From the NCBI GenBank assembly GCA_947259925.1, contig CAMYOG010000035.1, positions 1 to 51,381 on the forward strand: a DNA stretch of 51,381 nt. Reading direction: 5' to 3'. Below the pieces are notes generated by a model that saw only the letters and a list, made by a program, of their open reading frames with translations, did not search any database and was not told the DNA's origin. The stretch comes from Thermoanaerobaculia bacterium (lineage in GTDB: Bacteria > Acidobacteriota > Thermoanaerobaculia > Multivoradales > JAHEKO01). Positions 32,083 to 40,539 of this stretch are shown here, one piece after another (position 1 is the first letter of the stretch; each line of letters begins with the position of its first letter). The position numbers were made by a program, and so were the translations under genes.

Positions 32083-34632
32083 GTGAGCCGGTTGTGTCTG
32101 GTCCTGGCGCTAGCAGCTCTGCTCCTTGGGGGCTGCGGCGAGCCGCGTGCGGAGCCCGAGGCGGAGCCGCTCGTCGCGGGCTCGGGCGACGACCGCCCGG
32201 GAAGTACGGAAGCGAGCCTCGAGGACGTAGCGCCCGTGCGCGCGGCGCCCGCGGCGCGCGCAGCGTCGTCGTCGGCCTCCACGCTCGGCCCGGGCGAGCA
32301 CCCGGCCGCCGACCTGCCGGGGTTCCTGGTCTGGGAGTCGAATCGCTCCGGGGCGTGGCGGCTCTGGGTCCGCGATCTGGAGGGCTCGGCACCGCGGCTG
32401 CTGACGGCAGACGAGCCGAGACGGCGCCACTGCTGTGCCCATGTGGCGCCCGACGGCGGCTGGATCGCCTATCTGTCGCTCCCGGACGGCAAGCAGGAGT
32501 ATCCGAAGGGCGGCTCGAGCGGGCCGTTGCATCTGATCCGCCCCGACGGCTCCGAGGAGCGGCAGCTGGTCGCGGAGGCCCGAACCTACTTCGAGCACCG
32601 CGCGGCGGTCTGGCGATCCGTGAACGAGCTGATCTACATCGACGGCCAGGGGCGGACCGCGCTCATCGACGTCGAGAGCGGCGAGCAACGGCTCTTGACC
32701 CGCGAGGCGCTGCCGGAGTACGGCTGGCTGATCAACAGCGAGCTGAGCTGGGCGACCAACGGCCGCGCCCAGTTCTCCTCGGTCGACGTCGACCGAGGCC
32801 AGGTGGCGCTGCGCCACGACAAGATAGGCTGTCAGCCCTATTTCTCTCACGACGGTCGCTGGGGGTTCTGGACCGCCGGAGTGGGCGGACCGATCAACCG
32901 GCTGGAGCTCGCCACCGACGAAACCGCTGCGATCATCCACAAGAACGACGAGCGGATGCCGGTAGGCTTGGGGTATCTCTACTTCCCGATGCTGTCCCGA
33001 GACGGCTCGATGCTCGCGTTCGCCGCCTCCCGGGACGAGCACGATCATTTCCGGAGCGACTACGAGATCTTCGTCGCGGAGGTCGACCCGGAGAACCTCG
33101 AGCTGCTCGGCGATCCGGTCCGGATGAGCGGGGACTCGGCGACCGACCGCTTCCCGGACGTCCACGTCGAGGCGCTCGAGCTCGAGCGGCGGACGGGCGA
33201 GGCGCCGCTCACCGCCGAATGGCAGGCGCCGGCCGCCGGCGAATGGCGATGGCACTTCGGCGACGGCGGTAGCGCAGAGGGGGTACGCGCCGATCACCGA
33301 TTCGAGCAGCCCGGACGGTTCGAGGTCACGGCGACCGACGGCAGCCGACGATTGCGCGGTCTCGCGATCGTCCGGCCCGCCCGCCCGCCGCGCGCGCTGC
33401 GGGCGGTCTCCAGAGACGGTGGGCGGCGCGTGGAGGTGTCGTTCGACGAGCCGGTCGCGCCGGCCTCGCCGTCGCTGCGGTTCGCCTCCGGAGCCACGAT
33501 CCGCGACTGGTCCCTGGCCGCCGATGGACGGTCGCTCTCGATCGCGCTCGCCGAGCCGCTCCGAGGTGGCGACAGCCTCCAGCTGGAAGGTTTCGCCGAC
33601 CGCGCCGAGCGTCCCAACCCGCTCTCGCCGGTGGCGCTCGAGATCGCGCCGCCGCTCTGGCCGAGCGGGCGAGAGGGTCTGGCGTTCCTGTGGGCCAACG
33701 GCGCCGCCCCGAACCTGGTTTTCGACCCGGCGCTCGACGCCGAGCGCGCGAGTGTGGTGACTCCCCAGGGTCGGGCGATTCTGAATCGCGACTTGGCGAT
33801 GGTGCTGGGCCGGGGGCGCTTCGTCGCCTCGGCCGAAGACATGGACGCGGTCGTCCGCGCGACTCGGGGGTCCAACCGGATCAGCCTGGAGGCGTACGCG
33901 ACGCCCGGCGCGAGTGGCAGCCTGCTCCGGATGGGCGGCCTCCATCTCAACTTCGCGCTGCGCGCCGAGGCGGGGCGGATCCACTTTTCGATGCGCACCG
34001 GCATCCGGGGTCCCGGGGCGTTCCAGGGCGCCACGGTCGCCAGCTACGAGCCCGGTCAGTCGCTCCACCTGGTGGTCACCTACGCTCCCGGCCGCCTGGT
34101 GGCCTACGTCGACGGCGAGAGGGTCGGCGAGTGGCCGCTGTCCGGCGATTTCTTCCACTGGAAGCGCTACCCGCTGGTGTTCGGCGAGGACGTCACGGCG
34201 GCGCCCGGCACCACGCCCCTGCTGGAGGGGGTCGCGATCTATTCGCGCATCCTGTCCGCCGAGGAGGTGCGCGAGAACCATCAGCGATACCGGGCCGCGC
34301 TGGCGGCGCGTCCGGCGGTCGCACGCGCGGAGGTGGAGGCACGCCTCACCCGCCGAACCGGGGTACCGAGTCTCGAGCAGATCAGCCCCTACCGGGAAGC
34401 GCTGGTGGTGGACGAGTGGGAGGTGATCAGGATCGTCTCGGGCGCGCACGACGGCGGGCGCACGCGGATTGCGCGCTGGGCGATTCTCGACGGTCAGCCG
34501 GAGCCGGTGGTCACCGAGGGGACCGAGCTGCGGCTGACGCTCGAGAGATTCGATCAGAACCCCCAGCTCGAGGGGGTCTTCGTCGCCGACGAGCTCGGCT
34601 CGGGCGGCCTCACCTACTACGCGGTCGACTGA
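32083..34632 (+). CDS. Lipoprotein with TolB-like propeller, PKD-like and LamG-like domains
   Basis: An 849-aa protein from GTG 32083: signal MSRLCLVLALAALLLGGC with a lipobox ending in Cys. Residues about 80-360 carry propeller repeats (FLVWESNRSGAWRLWVRDLE, APDGGWIAYLSLPDGKQ, FPMLSRDGSMLAFAASRDEH). A PKD-like segment follows (WQAPAAGEWRWHFGDGGSAE to GRFEVTATDG). The C-terminal third is a LamG/concanavalin-like domain (LHLVVTYAPGRLVAYVDGER). No active site is recognised; glycan binding is likely. It is 12 nt upstream of the MBOAT gene, so it probably belongs to the same O-acetylation operon. The alternative ATG at 32059 adds 8 residues and weakens the signal peptide. Confidence 0.78.
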   Translation: MSRLCLVLALAALLLGGCGEPRAEPEAEPLVAGSGDDRPGSTEASLEDVAPVRAAPAARAASSSASTLGPGEHPAADLPGFLVWESNRSGAWRLWVRDLEGSAPRLLTADEPRRRHCCAHVAPDGGWIAYLSLPDGKQEYPKGGSSGPLHLIRPDGSEERQLVAEARTYFEHRAAVWRSVNELIYIDGQGRTALIDVESGEQRLLTREALPEYGWLINSELSWATNGRAQFSSVDVDRGQVALRHDKIGCQPYFSHDGRWGFWTAGVGGPINRLELATDETAAIIHKNDERMPVGLGYLYFPMLSRDGSMLAFAASRDEHDHFRSDYEIFVAEVDPENLELLGDPVRMSGDSATDRFPDVHVEALELERRTGEAPLTAEWQAPAAGEWRWHFGDGGSAEGVRADHRFEQPGRFEVTATDGSRRLRGLAIVRPARPPRALRAVSRDGGRRVEVSFDEPVAPASPSLRFASGATIRDWSLAADGRSLSIALAEPLRGGDSLQLEGFADRAERPNPLSPVALEIAPPLWPSGREGLAFLWANGAAPNLVFDPALDAERASVVTPQGRAILNRDLAMVLGRGRFVASAEDMDAVVRATRGSNRISLEAYATPGASGSLLRMGGLHLNFALRAEAGRIHFSMRTGIRGPGAFQGATVASYEPGQSLHLVVTYAPGRLVAYVDGERVGEWPLSGDFFHWKRYPLVFGEDVTAAPGTTPLLEGVAIYSRILSAEEVRENHQRYRAALAARPAVARAEVEARLTRRTGVPSLEQISPYREALVVDEWEVIRIVSGAHDGGRTRIARWAILDGQPEPVVTEGTELRLTLERFDQNPQLEGVFVADELGSGGLTYYAVD

Positions 34633-34644
34633 GACGGGGCAAGC

Positions 34645-36093
34645 GTGGTCTTCAGCTCGCACTTGTTCGTCTACTACTTCCTGCCGCTGGCGCTGGTCGT
34701 CTACTACGCCGCGCCCCGGCGGATGCGCCATCTCGGGCTGACCCTGCTCAGCTACGCCTTCTACGGCTGGGCCAACCCGGCGTTCGTGCTGATCATGCTC
34801 GCCTCGACCGTGGTCGACTACTTCTGCGGGCTGACGATCGCCGGCGGCCTGAGCGGGGGGAAGCTCGAGCGACTGTCACCCGGCACTCCGAGGAGCAAGT
34901 CGCAGCGGTGGGCGGTAGCGGTGTCGGTCCTCACCAATCTGTCACTTCTGGGATTCTTCAAGTACTTCAACTTCGGCGTCGACAGCTACAACGCGCTGGC
35001 CGAGTGGCTCGGCCTCAGTGGGCTGGCGATCGAGTCGGTCATCCGGGTCGCCCTGCCGCTCGGCATCAGCTTCTACACCTTCCAGTCGATGAGCTACACG
35101 ATCGACGTCTACCGGGGCGAAGCGCGGGCGCTGCGCAACTTCATCGACTTCGCCTGCTACGTATCGATGTTCCCGCAGCTGGTGGCCGGCCCGATCGTCC
35201 GCTTCTCCGAGATCGCCGATCAGCTGCGAGAACGGCGGCACACGCTCCAGAAGTTCGCGCGCGGGGTCGCGTTCGTCAGCCTCGGCCTGGCCAAGAAGGT
35301 CCTGCTCGCCAATCCGTGCGGCAAGGTCGCCGACACGATCTTCGACGCCGGCTCGGTGGTCACTGGTGACGCGTGGTACGGGGTCGTCGCCTACTCGATG
35401 CAGATCTACTTCGACTTCAGCGGCTACTCGGACATGGCGATCGGACTCGGCCTGATGCTCGGGTTCACCTTCGCCAAGAACTTCGATTCGCCCTACCGCG
35501 CCGAATCGATCACCGACTTCTGGCGCCGCTGGCACATCTCGCTCTCGTCGTGGCTGCGCGACTACCTCTACAAGCCGCTCGGGGGCAGCCGCCTCGGCCG
35601 GACGCGGACCTATTTGAATCTCGCCATCGTGATGCTGCTCGGCGGGCTGTGGCACGGTGCGGCGTGGAAGTTCGTCGTCTGGGGCGGTTTCCACGGGGTG
35701 CTGCTGGCGGCCGAGCGGGCGCGCGGCAAGGAGAGCTTCTTCCGCGGCGCGCCGCGGGTAGTGCGGATCGCCGCCACCTTCGTTCTGGTCGGGATCTCCT
35801 GGGTCTTCTTCCGTGCCGCGGACCTGACGAGCGCGATCCGGTACCTCGGCTCGATGGCCGGCCTGGTCGAGGCGGCGCCGCCCGCGCGGCTGCTCGGCGG
35901 CCTCGTCTATCAGCCCTACTATCTCGCCACCGTGCTGCTCGCCACGGTGATCGCGTTCGCGGCGCCACAGACCTGGGACTGGACCCGTCGCCTGCCACTC
36001 TGGAAGGCAGCGGTCTGTGTGCTGGTGCTCTGGCTCTCTCTGGTGATGCTCAACACCCAGGCCTTCAACCCGTTCATCTACTTCATCTTCTGA
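34645..36093 (+). CDS. MBOAT-family O-acyltransferase (AlgI/PatA-like)
   Basis: A 482-aa multi-pass membrane protein that moves acyl groups across the inner membrane for polysaccharide O-acylation. The family signature GGLWHGAAWKFVVWG contains the conserved His337, and the N-terminus (FSSHLFVYYFLPLALVVYY, SYAFYGWANP) and PLGISFYTFQSMSYTIDVY are typical of AlgI. The gene uses a GTG start. An AlgJ/AlgX-like gene follows after 2 nt, giving the standard membrane-plus-periplasmic acetylation pair. Confidence 0.95.
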   Translation: MVFSSHLFVYYFLPLALVVYYAAPRRMRHLGLTLLSYAFYGWANPAFVLIMLASTVVDYFCGLTIAGGLSGGKLERLSPGTPRSKSQRWAVAVSVLTNLSLLGFFKYFNFGVDSYNALAEWLGLSGLAIESVIRVALPLGISFYTFQSMSYTIDVYRGEARALRNFIDFACYVSMFPQLVAGPIVRFSEIADQLRERRHTLQKFARGVAFVSLGLAKKVLLANPCGKVADTIFDAGSVVTGDAWYGVVAYSMQIYFDFSGYSDMAIGLGLMLGFTFAKNFDSPYRAESITDFWRRWHISLSSWLRDYLYKPLGGSRLGRTRTYLNLAIVMLLGGLWHGAAWKFVVWGGFHGVLLAAERARGKESFFRGAPRVVRIAATFVLVGISWVFFRAADLTSAIRYLGSMAGLVEAAPPARLLGGLVYQPYYLATVLLATVIAFAAPQTWDWTRRLPLWKAAVCVLVLWLSLVMLNTQAFNPFIYFIF

Positions 36094-36095
36094 GT

Positions 36096-37412
36096 ATGTC
36101 GAGATCCAGCGTCATCTTCCGCAAGCAGCAGGCCGAGCGCGAGCTGACGGCCACCGATCTCCGGCCGGCGGTCGGCTGGGGGCTGGTCGCGGTCCTGCTG
36201 GGCACTCTAATGGTGGTACCGCTGACCGAGGAGTGGCTCCGTCTCCGGTCGGCGCGTGCCGGCGGTCAGCCGGAGCCACTGCCGCTGGTCGGGCTCTTGC
36301 CGGCGGCTGCCGAAGCCGCGCGGGCGGCGGCTCGAGACGGTCTCGTGGCCGCCGACCTGCGGCTGCTCGAATCGATCGATCGAGTGGAGTCGAGGCTCGA
36401 AGAGCAGTCCTTTCTGAGGGAGTGGCTGCTACCCCGGGTCCAGGGGCGCCTGCTCGCCGCGGTGGGCCTCGGCAACGAGCAGGTCTACGCTGGCCGCGAC
36501 GGCTGGCTCTTCTACCGCGCCGACCTCGATCACGTCACCGGCCCCGGCTTCCTCGAGCCGCGGGTGCTCCGTGAGCGTGCCCGGGGCGGCCAGGCCTGGG
36601 AGAGCCCGCCCCGGCCCGATCCGCTGCCGGTCCTGATCGACTTCAATCGGCAGCTCGCCGCGCGCGGGATCGAGCTGCTGGTGATGCCGACGCCGGTCAA
36701 GCCGACGATCCACCCCGAACGGTTCTCGCGACGGGCTGACGGTGCTCGCCGGACGGCGATGCGCAACCTGGCGTACGCGCGGCTCACGGACGAGCTCCGA
36801 CGGGCCGGCCTGTCGATCTTCGACCCGCTGGCGGATCTGTTCGAAGCGGCCGGAGAGGGCGAAGCGGCCTATCTCCGGACCGACACCCACTGGCGTCCGG
36901 CGGCGATGGAGAGCGTCGCCCGGTCGCTCTCCGTCGAGCTGCTCGAACGCTACGACCTCGGACCCGAGTCGCTCGTCTACCACGAGCGCCCGGTGACGAT
37001 CCAGAAGCACGGCGATCTGGTGACGATGCTCCGGCTGCCGGACAGCCAGACGCTGATCTCCGCCGAGCGGATCGAGGTGCGGACGGTGATCGACCCGGCG
37101 GGCGCTTCGTGGCGGCCACGCCCCGGCGCTCCCGTGCTACTGCTCGGCGACAGCTTCACCAACGTCTTCTCGGACGCCCGGCTCGGCTGGGGCGCCTCGG
37201 CCGGGCTCGCCGAGCGGCTCGCCTTCCACCTGCGCCGGCCGGTCGATCGGATCGCGGTCAACGCCGGTGGCTCGCACGCCTCGCGCGAGGCGCTCGCCCG
37301 CGATCTGGCCGGCGGTACCGACCGGCTGGACGGAACGCTGGTGGTGGTCTACCAATTCGCCACCCGGGAGCTGAGCCAGGGGGACTGGCGTCCGGTGCCG
37401 ATCTCGCCATGA
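36096..37412 (+). CDS. AlgJ/AlgX-like SGNH acetyltransferase
   Basis: A 438-aa protein with an N-terminal membrane anchor (WGLVAVLLGTLMVVPL) and a periplasmic SGNH-type domain. Catalytic motifs are visible: TDTHWRP with Asp263 and His265, and LLGDSFTNVF with nucleophile Ser353. Other AlgX-type blocks are RDGWLFYRADLDH and VMPTPVKPTIHPE. It should transfer acetyl groups delivered by the adjacent MBOAT protein onto an exported glycan. The ATG at 36096 follows the MBOAT stop by 2 nt; the longer open frame upstream lies within that gene and is not used. Confidence 0.9.
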   Translation: MSRSSVIFRKQQAERELTATDLRPAVGWGLVAVLLGTLMVVPLTEEWLRLRSARAGGQPEPLPLVGLLPAAAEAARAAARDGLVAADLRLLESIDRVESRLEEQSFLREWLLPRVQGRLLAAVGLGNEQVYAGRDGWLFYRADLDHVTGPGFLEPRVLRERARGGQAWESPPRPDPLPVLIDFNRQLAARGIELLVMPTPVKPTIHPERFSRRADGARRTAMRNLAYARLTDELRRAGLSIFDPLADLFEAAGEGEAAYLRTDTHWRPAAMESVARSLSVELLERYDLGPESLVYHERPVTIQKHGDLVTMLRLPDSQTLISAERIEVRTVIDPAGASWRPRPGAPVLLLGDSFTNVFSDARLGWGASAGLAERLAFHLRRPVDRIAVNAGGSHASREALARDLAGGTDRLDGTLVVVYQFATRELSQGDWRPVPISP

Positions 37413-37438
37413 CCCTTCTCCTGGGGCGCGGCTTTTCG

Positions 37439-37444
37439 TATGAT
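37439..37444 (+). promoter_or_regulatory. -10-like TATGAT before the sulfatase-fold lipoprotein gene
   Basis: TATGAT predicts a start near 37451 and a leader of about 70 nt. The -35 is unclear. Confidence 0.25.
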
Positions 37445-37522
37445 CGTCGGGTTCCCGGGCCCAGACCGGGAGCGAGCGCCCTCCCTGGCAACTCCTCGAG
37501 TCCCTGAGTTCCGAGTCCCCTG

Positions 37523-39004
37523 ATGAGAACCGTGTCGCACCTCGCCCGTAGAGCGTCTGTCGTCGGCTACCTCCTGGTCGCCCTGGCGGCAGCGGCGGCG
37601 CTCGTCGCCGGTTGTGGCCGGCGGTTGCCGGAGCGGCCGAACATCCTGCTGGTCACGATGGACACGCTCCGGGCCGACCACCTGTCGGCCTACGGCTACC
37701 AGCGTCCGACCTCGCCGGTCCTGGACGGCCTGGCGGCCGAGGGCGTGCGCTTCGAAACGGCGACGGTGCAGTGGCCGAAGACCGGGCCGTCGTTCGCGTC
37801 GATGTTCACCGCCACCTATCCGAAGAACAACGGCATCGTGCGCAAGATCGGCATTCCGCTGCCGCAGAAGTTCCTGATGCTCGCCGAGGCGCTCAAGGCG
37901 CGTGGCTACCAGACGCACGCGGTGGTGGCCAACGGCGCGGTCGCCAGCGACTTCGGCTTCGACCAGGGCTTCGACACCTATATCGAGTCGTGGCAACAAC
38001 CCGAGCGCGCCGACGGCGCGGACCCGAACGGCGCCGGGGTGGTCAACGAGCTGGTCCGCTCGATCCTCGACCGCTTCCAAGGCGACAAGCCCTACTTCCT
38101 CTGGGTTCACTACCTCGATCCGCACTTCCCGTACACACCTCCGGGCGAATGGTCCGACCGGTTCCAGAACGACGAGCACTTCGATCCCACCGAGCGCATC
38201 CCGATCGATCTCTCGAAGACCAAGATCGACATGGTCAAGCTGGGCCGGAAGCAGGTGCTCGAAGGCCGGGACGAGCTCGCCTTCTACGTCGCCCGCTACG
38301 ATGCCGAGATCTCGTACAACGACGCGATGCTGGGCGAGCTGCTCGACACGCTCCGCGGTCGGGGCATGCTAGATGAGACCCTGACCGTCTTCACTTCCGA
38401 CCACGGCGAGTCGCTCGGCGAGCACTACTACTACTTCGACCACGGTCGGTTCGGGTTCCAGACCTGTCTGCACGTGCCGCTGCTCTTCCACTTTCCCGGT
38501 GTCCTGGAGCCGCGCGTCGACCCCGAGCCGGCGATGCTGATCGATCTGACGCCGACCCTGCTCGAGTTCGCCGGCGTCGAGCTCGACGACGGCGAGTGGA
38601 TGCAGGGACGCTCGCTGATGCCGCGGCTGCTGGGCGAGGAGGGCGCGCTCGAGGAGCCGAACTACGCCTACTCCGAGGCCGGGTACGGCCGGCGTGACAT
38701 GTGGCAGCGGATCGTCCGCCAGGGCGACTACAAGTTCATCTACGCCCGCGAGGGTGGCGCCCAGCGCTGGGTCACGGGCGAGGTCGGCAACCCGTTCGCG
38801 CTCTTCAACCTGGCCGCCGACCCGGGTGAGACCGAGAACCTGGTCGACGCCCACCCCGAAATCGCCGAGCGCCTCTTCCGCGCCTCGAACGACTGGTACC
38901 GAGAGGAGTTCGACGTCCTGGTCGACACCACCGCCGAGGGCGAGGAGCGCGAGATGGACGAGAAGACGCGCGAGCAGCTGAAGGCCCTGGGCTACCTGAA
39001 CTGA
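37523..39004 (+). CDS. Sulfatase-fold lipoprotein (Thr at the formylglycine site)
   Basis: A 493-aa lipoprotein (signal ending LVAGC). Metal-site motifs are NILLVTMDTLRADHLSAYGY near the N-terminus and TSDHGESLGEHYYYFDHG later. The site that is Cys or Ser in sulfatases reads Thr87 in KTGPSFASMFTAT, with Phe replacing the usual Arg, so it is better viewed as an alkaline-phosphatase-superfamily phosphotransferase or hydrolase. It ends KALGYLN, the short C-terminal motif shared with the other two family members. It converges on the next family member across a 120-nt palindrome. Confidence 0.82.
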   Translation: MRTVSHLARRASVVGYLLVALAAAAALVAGCGRRLPERPNILLVTMDTLRADHLSAYGYQRPTSPVLDGLAAEGVRFETATVQWPKTGPSFASMFTATYPKNNGIVRKIGIPLPQKFLMLAEALKARGYQTHAVVANGAVASDFGFDQGFDTYIESWQQPERADGADPNGAGVVNELVRSILDRFQGDKPYFLWVHYLDPHFPYTPPGEWSDRFQNDEHFDPTERIPIDLSKTKIDMVKLGRKQVLEGRDELAFYVARYDAEISYNDAMLGELLDTLRGRGMLDETLTVFTSDHGESLGEHYYYFDHGRFGFQTCLHVPLLFHFPGVLEPRVDPEPAMLIDLTPTLLEFAGVELDDGEWMQGRSLMPRLLGEEGALEEPNYAYSEAGYGRRDMWQRIVRQGDYKFIYAREGGAQRWVTGEVGNPFALFNLAADPGETENLVDAHPEIAERLFRASNDWYREEFDVLVDTTAEGEEREMDEKTREQLKALGYLN

Positions 39005-39017
39005 GCTGATCAAGGTC

Positions 39018-39137
39018 AGCGCGGCCAGGGTATGCCAGGTCGGCCCACCGCAAGCCGTGAGCTGCCGAGGCGTACTCGAGTACGTCGCAGGCGGTGAACG
39101 GCGAGGACGGGCCGAGATGGTGTGCCCTGGCCGCGCT
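39018..39137. repeat. 120-nt palindromic element, copy 1
   Basis: The outer 13 nt (AGCGCGGCCAGGG) are repeated perfectly inverted at the other end, and the centre is CGTACTCGAGTACG around 39077.5. Between them the arms pair imperfectly. The core aligns strongly with the reverse complement of the element at 51256-51381. It separates two convergent sulfatase-like genes, and its right arm overlaps the stop codon of the minus-strand one. Confidence 0.88.
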
Positions 39138-40539
39138 AATTCGCCAGGTACCCCAGGGCTTCCAGCTCCTTGCGCAGCTCCTCGGGAATCTCCTGGTCCT
39201 GGCCGCGGTCGGACATGCCGGCGAAGCGCTCTTCGACCAGTTGCTCGAGCTTGCGGACCAGATCCGGATGCTGGTCGGCGAGATTCCGGGTCTCTCCCGG
39301 GTCGGTCGACAGGTCGTAGAGCTCGAGGCGGGCGATCGGAAAGGGGAAGTCCGGGGCTCCGGGGACGCACTGCGGCTCGATCTCGTCGGGGTTGAGCACC
39401 AGCTTCCAGTCGTCCGACAGGACGGTGCGGATGGCCGTGTCGTCGTACTCGGAGAACGCCGCTCGCGAAGCGCCGGCGGCGTCTGGGCGCTCGAGCAGCC
39501 GGACCAGCGAGATGCCGTGCTGTTCGGCCGGAGCCTCGACGTCGATCAGGTCGAGCAGGGTCGGCATGACGTCGGCGAGCTCGACCACCGGTTCGAGCAC
39601 GGTGCCGGGAGCGATCAGACCGGGCGCGACGATCGCCAGCGGCACGTGCAGCACCGTCTGATAGACCGAACAGGCGTGGTAGAAGTAGTCGTGATGCTCG
39701 TATAGCTCCTCGCCGTGATCCGACGTGTAGACGAAGAGCGTGCGGTCGGCCCTAGGCGCGGTGCGTAGACCGTCGATCAGCCGGCCGACGTTCCGATCGG
39801 TGGCCAGGACGGCGGCGTCGTAGAGCGCGTTGAGCTGCTCGAGATCGGCCTCGTCGAGCGGTATCTGCTCACGCAGAATCCGGTCGAGAGCCACCTTGCC
39901 CATCTTGATCGGCCCGTCGTACTCGGGGTCGACGCCGGGCATCACCTCGAGCAGCTTGGCCATGTGGTAGGGCGAGTGCGGGCCGAAGAAGTGCGCCCAT
40001 AGGAAGAACGGCCGATCGCGATCGAGAGTGCGGATCCACTCATGAGTCTTGCGCACCAGGCGGCGATCGTCGCCGCGGCCGTAGTAGAACTCGTCCCAGC
40101 CGCTGTGGTTCGCCTTGTGCATGTTGTTGAGGAACGCCCCGGTCTGGTAGCCGGCCGCCTGGAGAATCCGAGGTAGCGTCGGCAGGTCGTCCGGAAAGCC
40201 GTAGCCGTTGCGGATCACGCCGTGCCCGGTGGGGTAGAGACCGGTCAGCACCGTGGCCATCGCCGGCCAGGTGGCCCCCCGGGGCGACATCGCGCGCTCG
40301 AAGCGCGCTCCGGCACCGAGCAGCAGGGCGTCGGTCCGGGGCGAGGTCACGCGGCGCTGGTAGCCGTAGGCGCCAAGCCGATCGACCCGCTGGGTGTCGA
40401 CCGATACCAGCACCACGTTCCAGCCGTGCGCCGCCCCGGCGAGCCGGCCGTCGGCCCGGACTTCGCGGCCCCGGTCGTCACCACAGCCCCAGGCCGCCAG
40501 GACGAGCAGCGAGAGCAGCGTCGCGCGCGATCCGCTCAC
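39136..40539 (-). CDS. Sulfatase-fold lipoprotein (Thr at the formylglycine site)
   Basis: A 467-aa lipoprotein from a GTG start (signal ending AAWGC). The N-terminal metal motif is VVLVSVDTQRVDRLGAYGY and the second is TSDHGEELYEHHDYFYHA. The nucleophile position is Thr90 in ATWPAMATVLTG, with Met in place of Arg, as in its relatives in this window. It ends LEALGYLAN. The start overlaps the stop of the upstream GT-C gene by 4 nt, so it is translationally coupled to a membrane glycosyltransferase. This suggests it modifies the lipid-linked or exported glycan, but the substrate is inferred. Confidence 0.82.
   Translation of the reverse strand: MSGSRATLLSLLVLAAWGCGDDRGREVRADGRLAGAAHGWNVVLVSVDTQRVDRLGAYGYQRRVTSPRTDALLLGAGARFERAMSPRGATWPAMATVLTGLYPTGHGVIRNGYGFPDDLPTLPRILQAAGYQTGAFLNNMHKANHSGWDEFYYGRGDDRRLVRKTHEWIRTLDRDRPFFLWAHFFGPHSPYHMAKLLEVMPGVDPEYDGPIKMGKVALDRILREQIPLDEADLEQLNALYDAAVLATDRNVGRLIDGLRTAPRADRTLFVYTSDHGEELYEHHDYFYHACSVYQTVLHVPLAIVAPGLIAPGTVLEPVVELADVMPTLLDLIDVEAPAEQHGISLVRLLERPDAAGASRAAFSEYDDTAIRTVLSDDWKLVLNPDEIEPQCVPGAPDFPFPIARLELYDLSTDPGETRNLADQHPDLVRKLEQLVEERFAGMSDRGQDQEIPEELRKELEALGYLAN

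Noticed and set aside
32110..34731. Minus-strand open frame of 873 codons opposite the LamG-like lipoprotein
   Set aside because: The real coding strand shows a signal peptide and three domains; the opposite frame has none.
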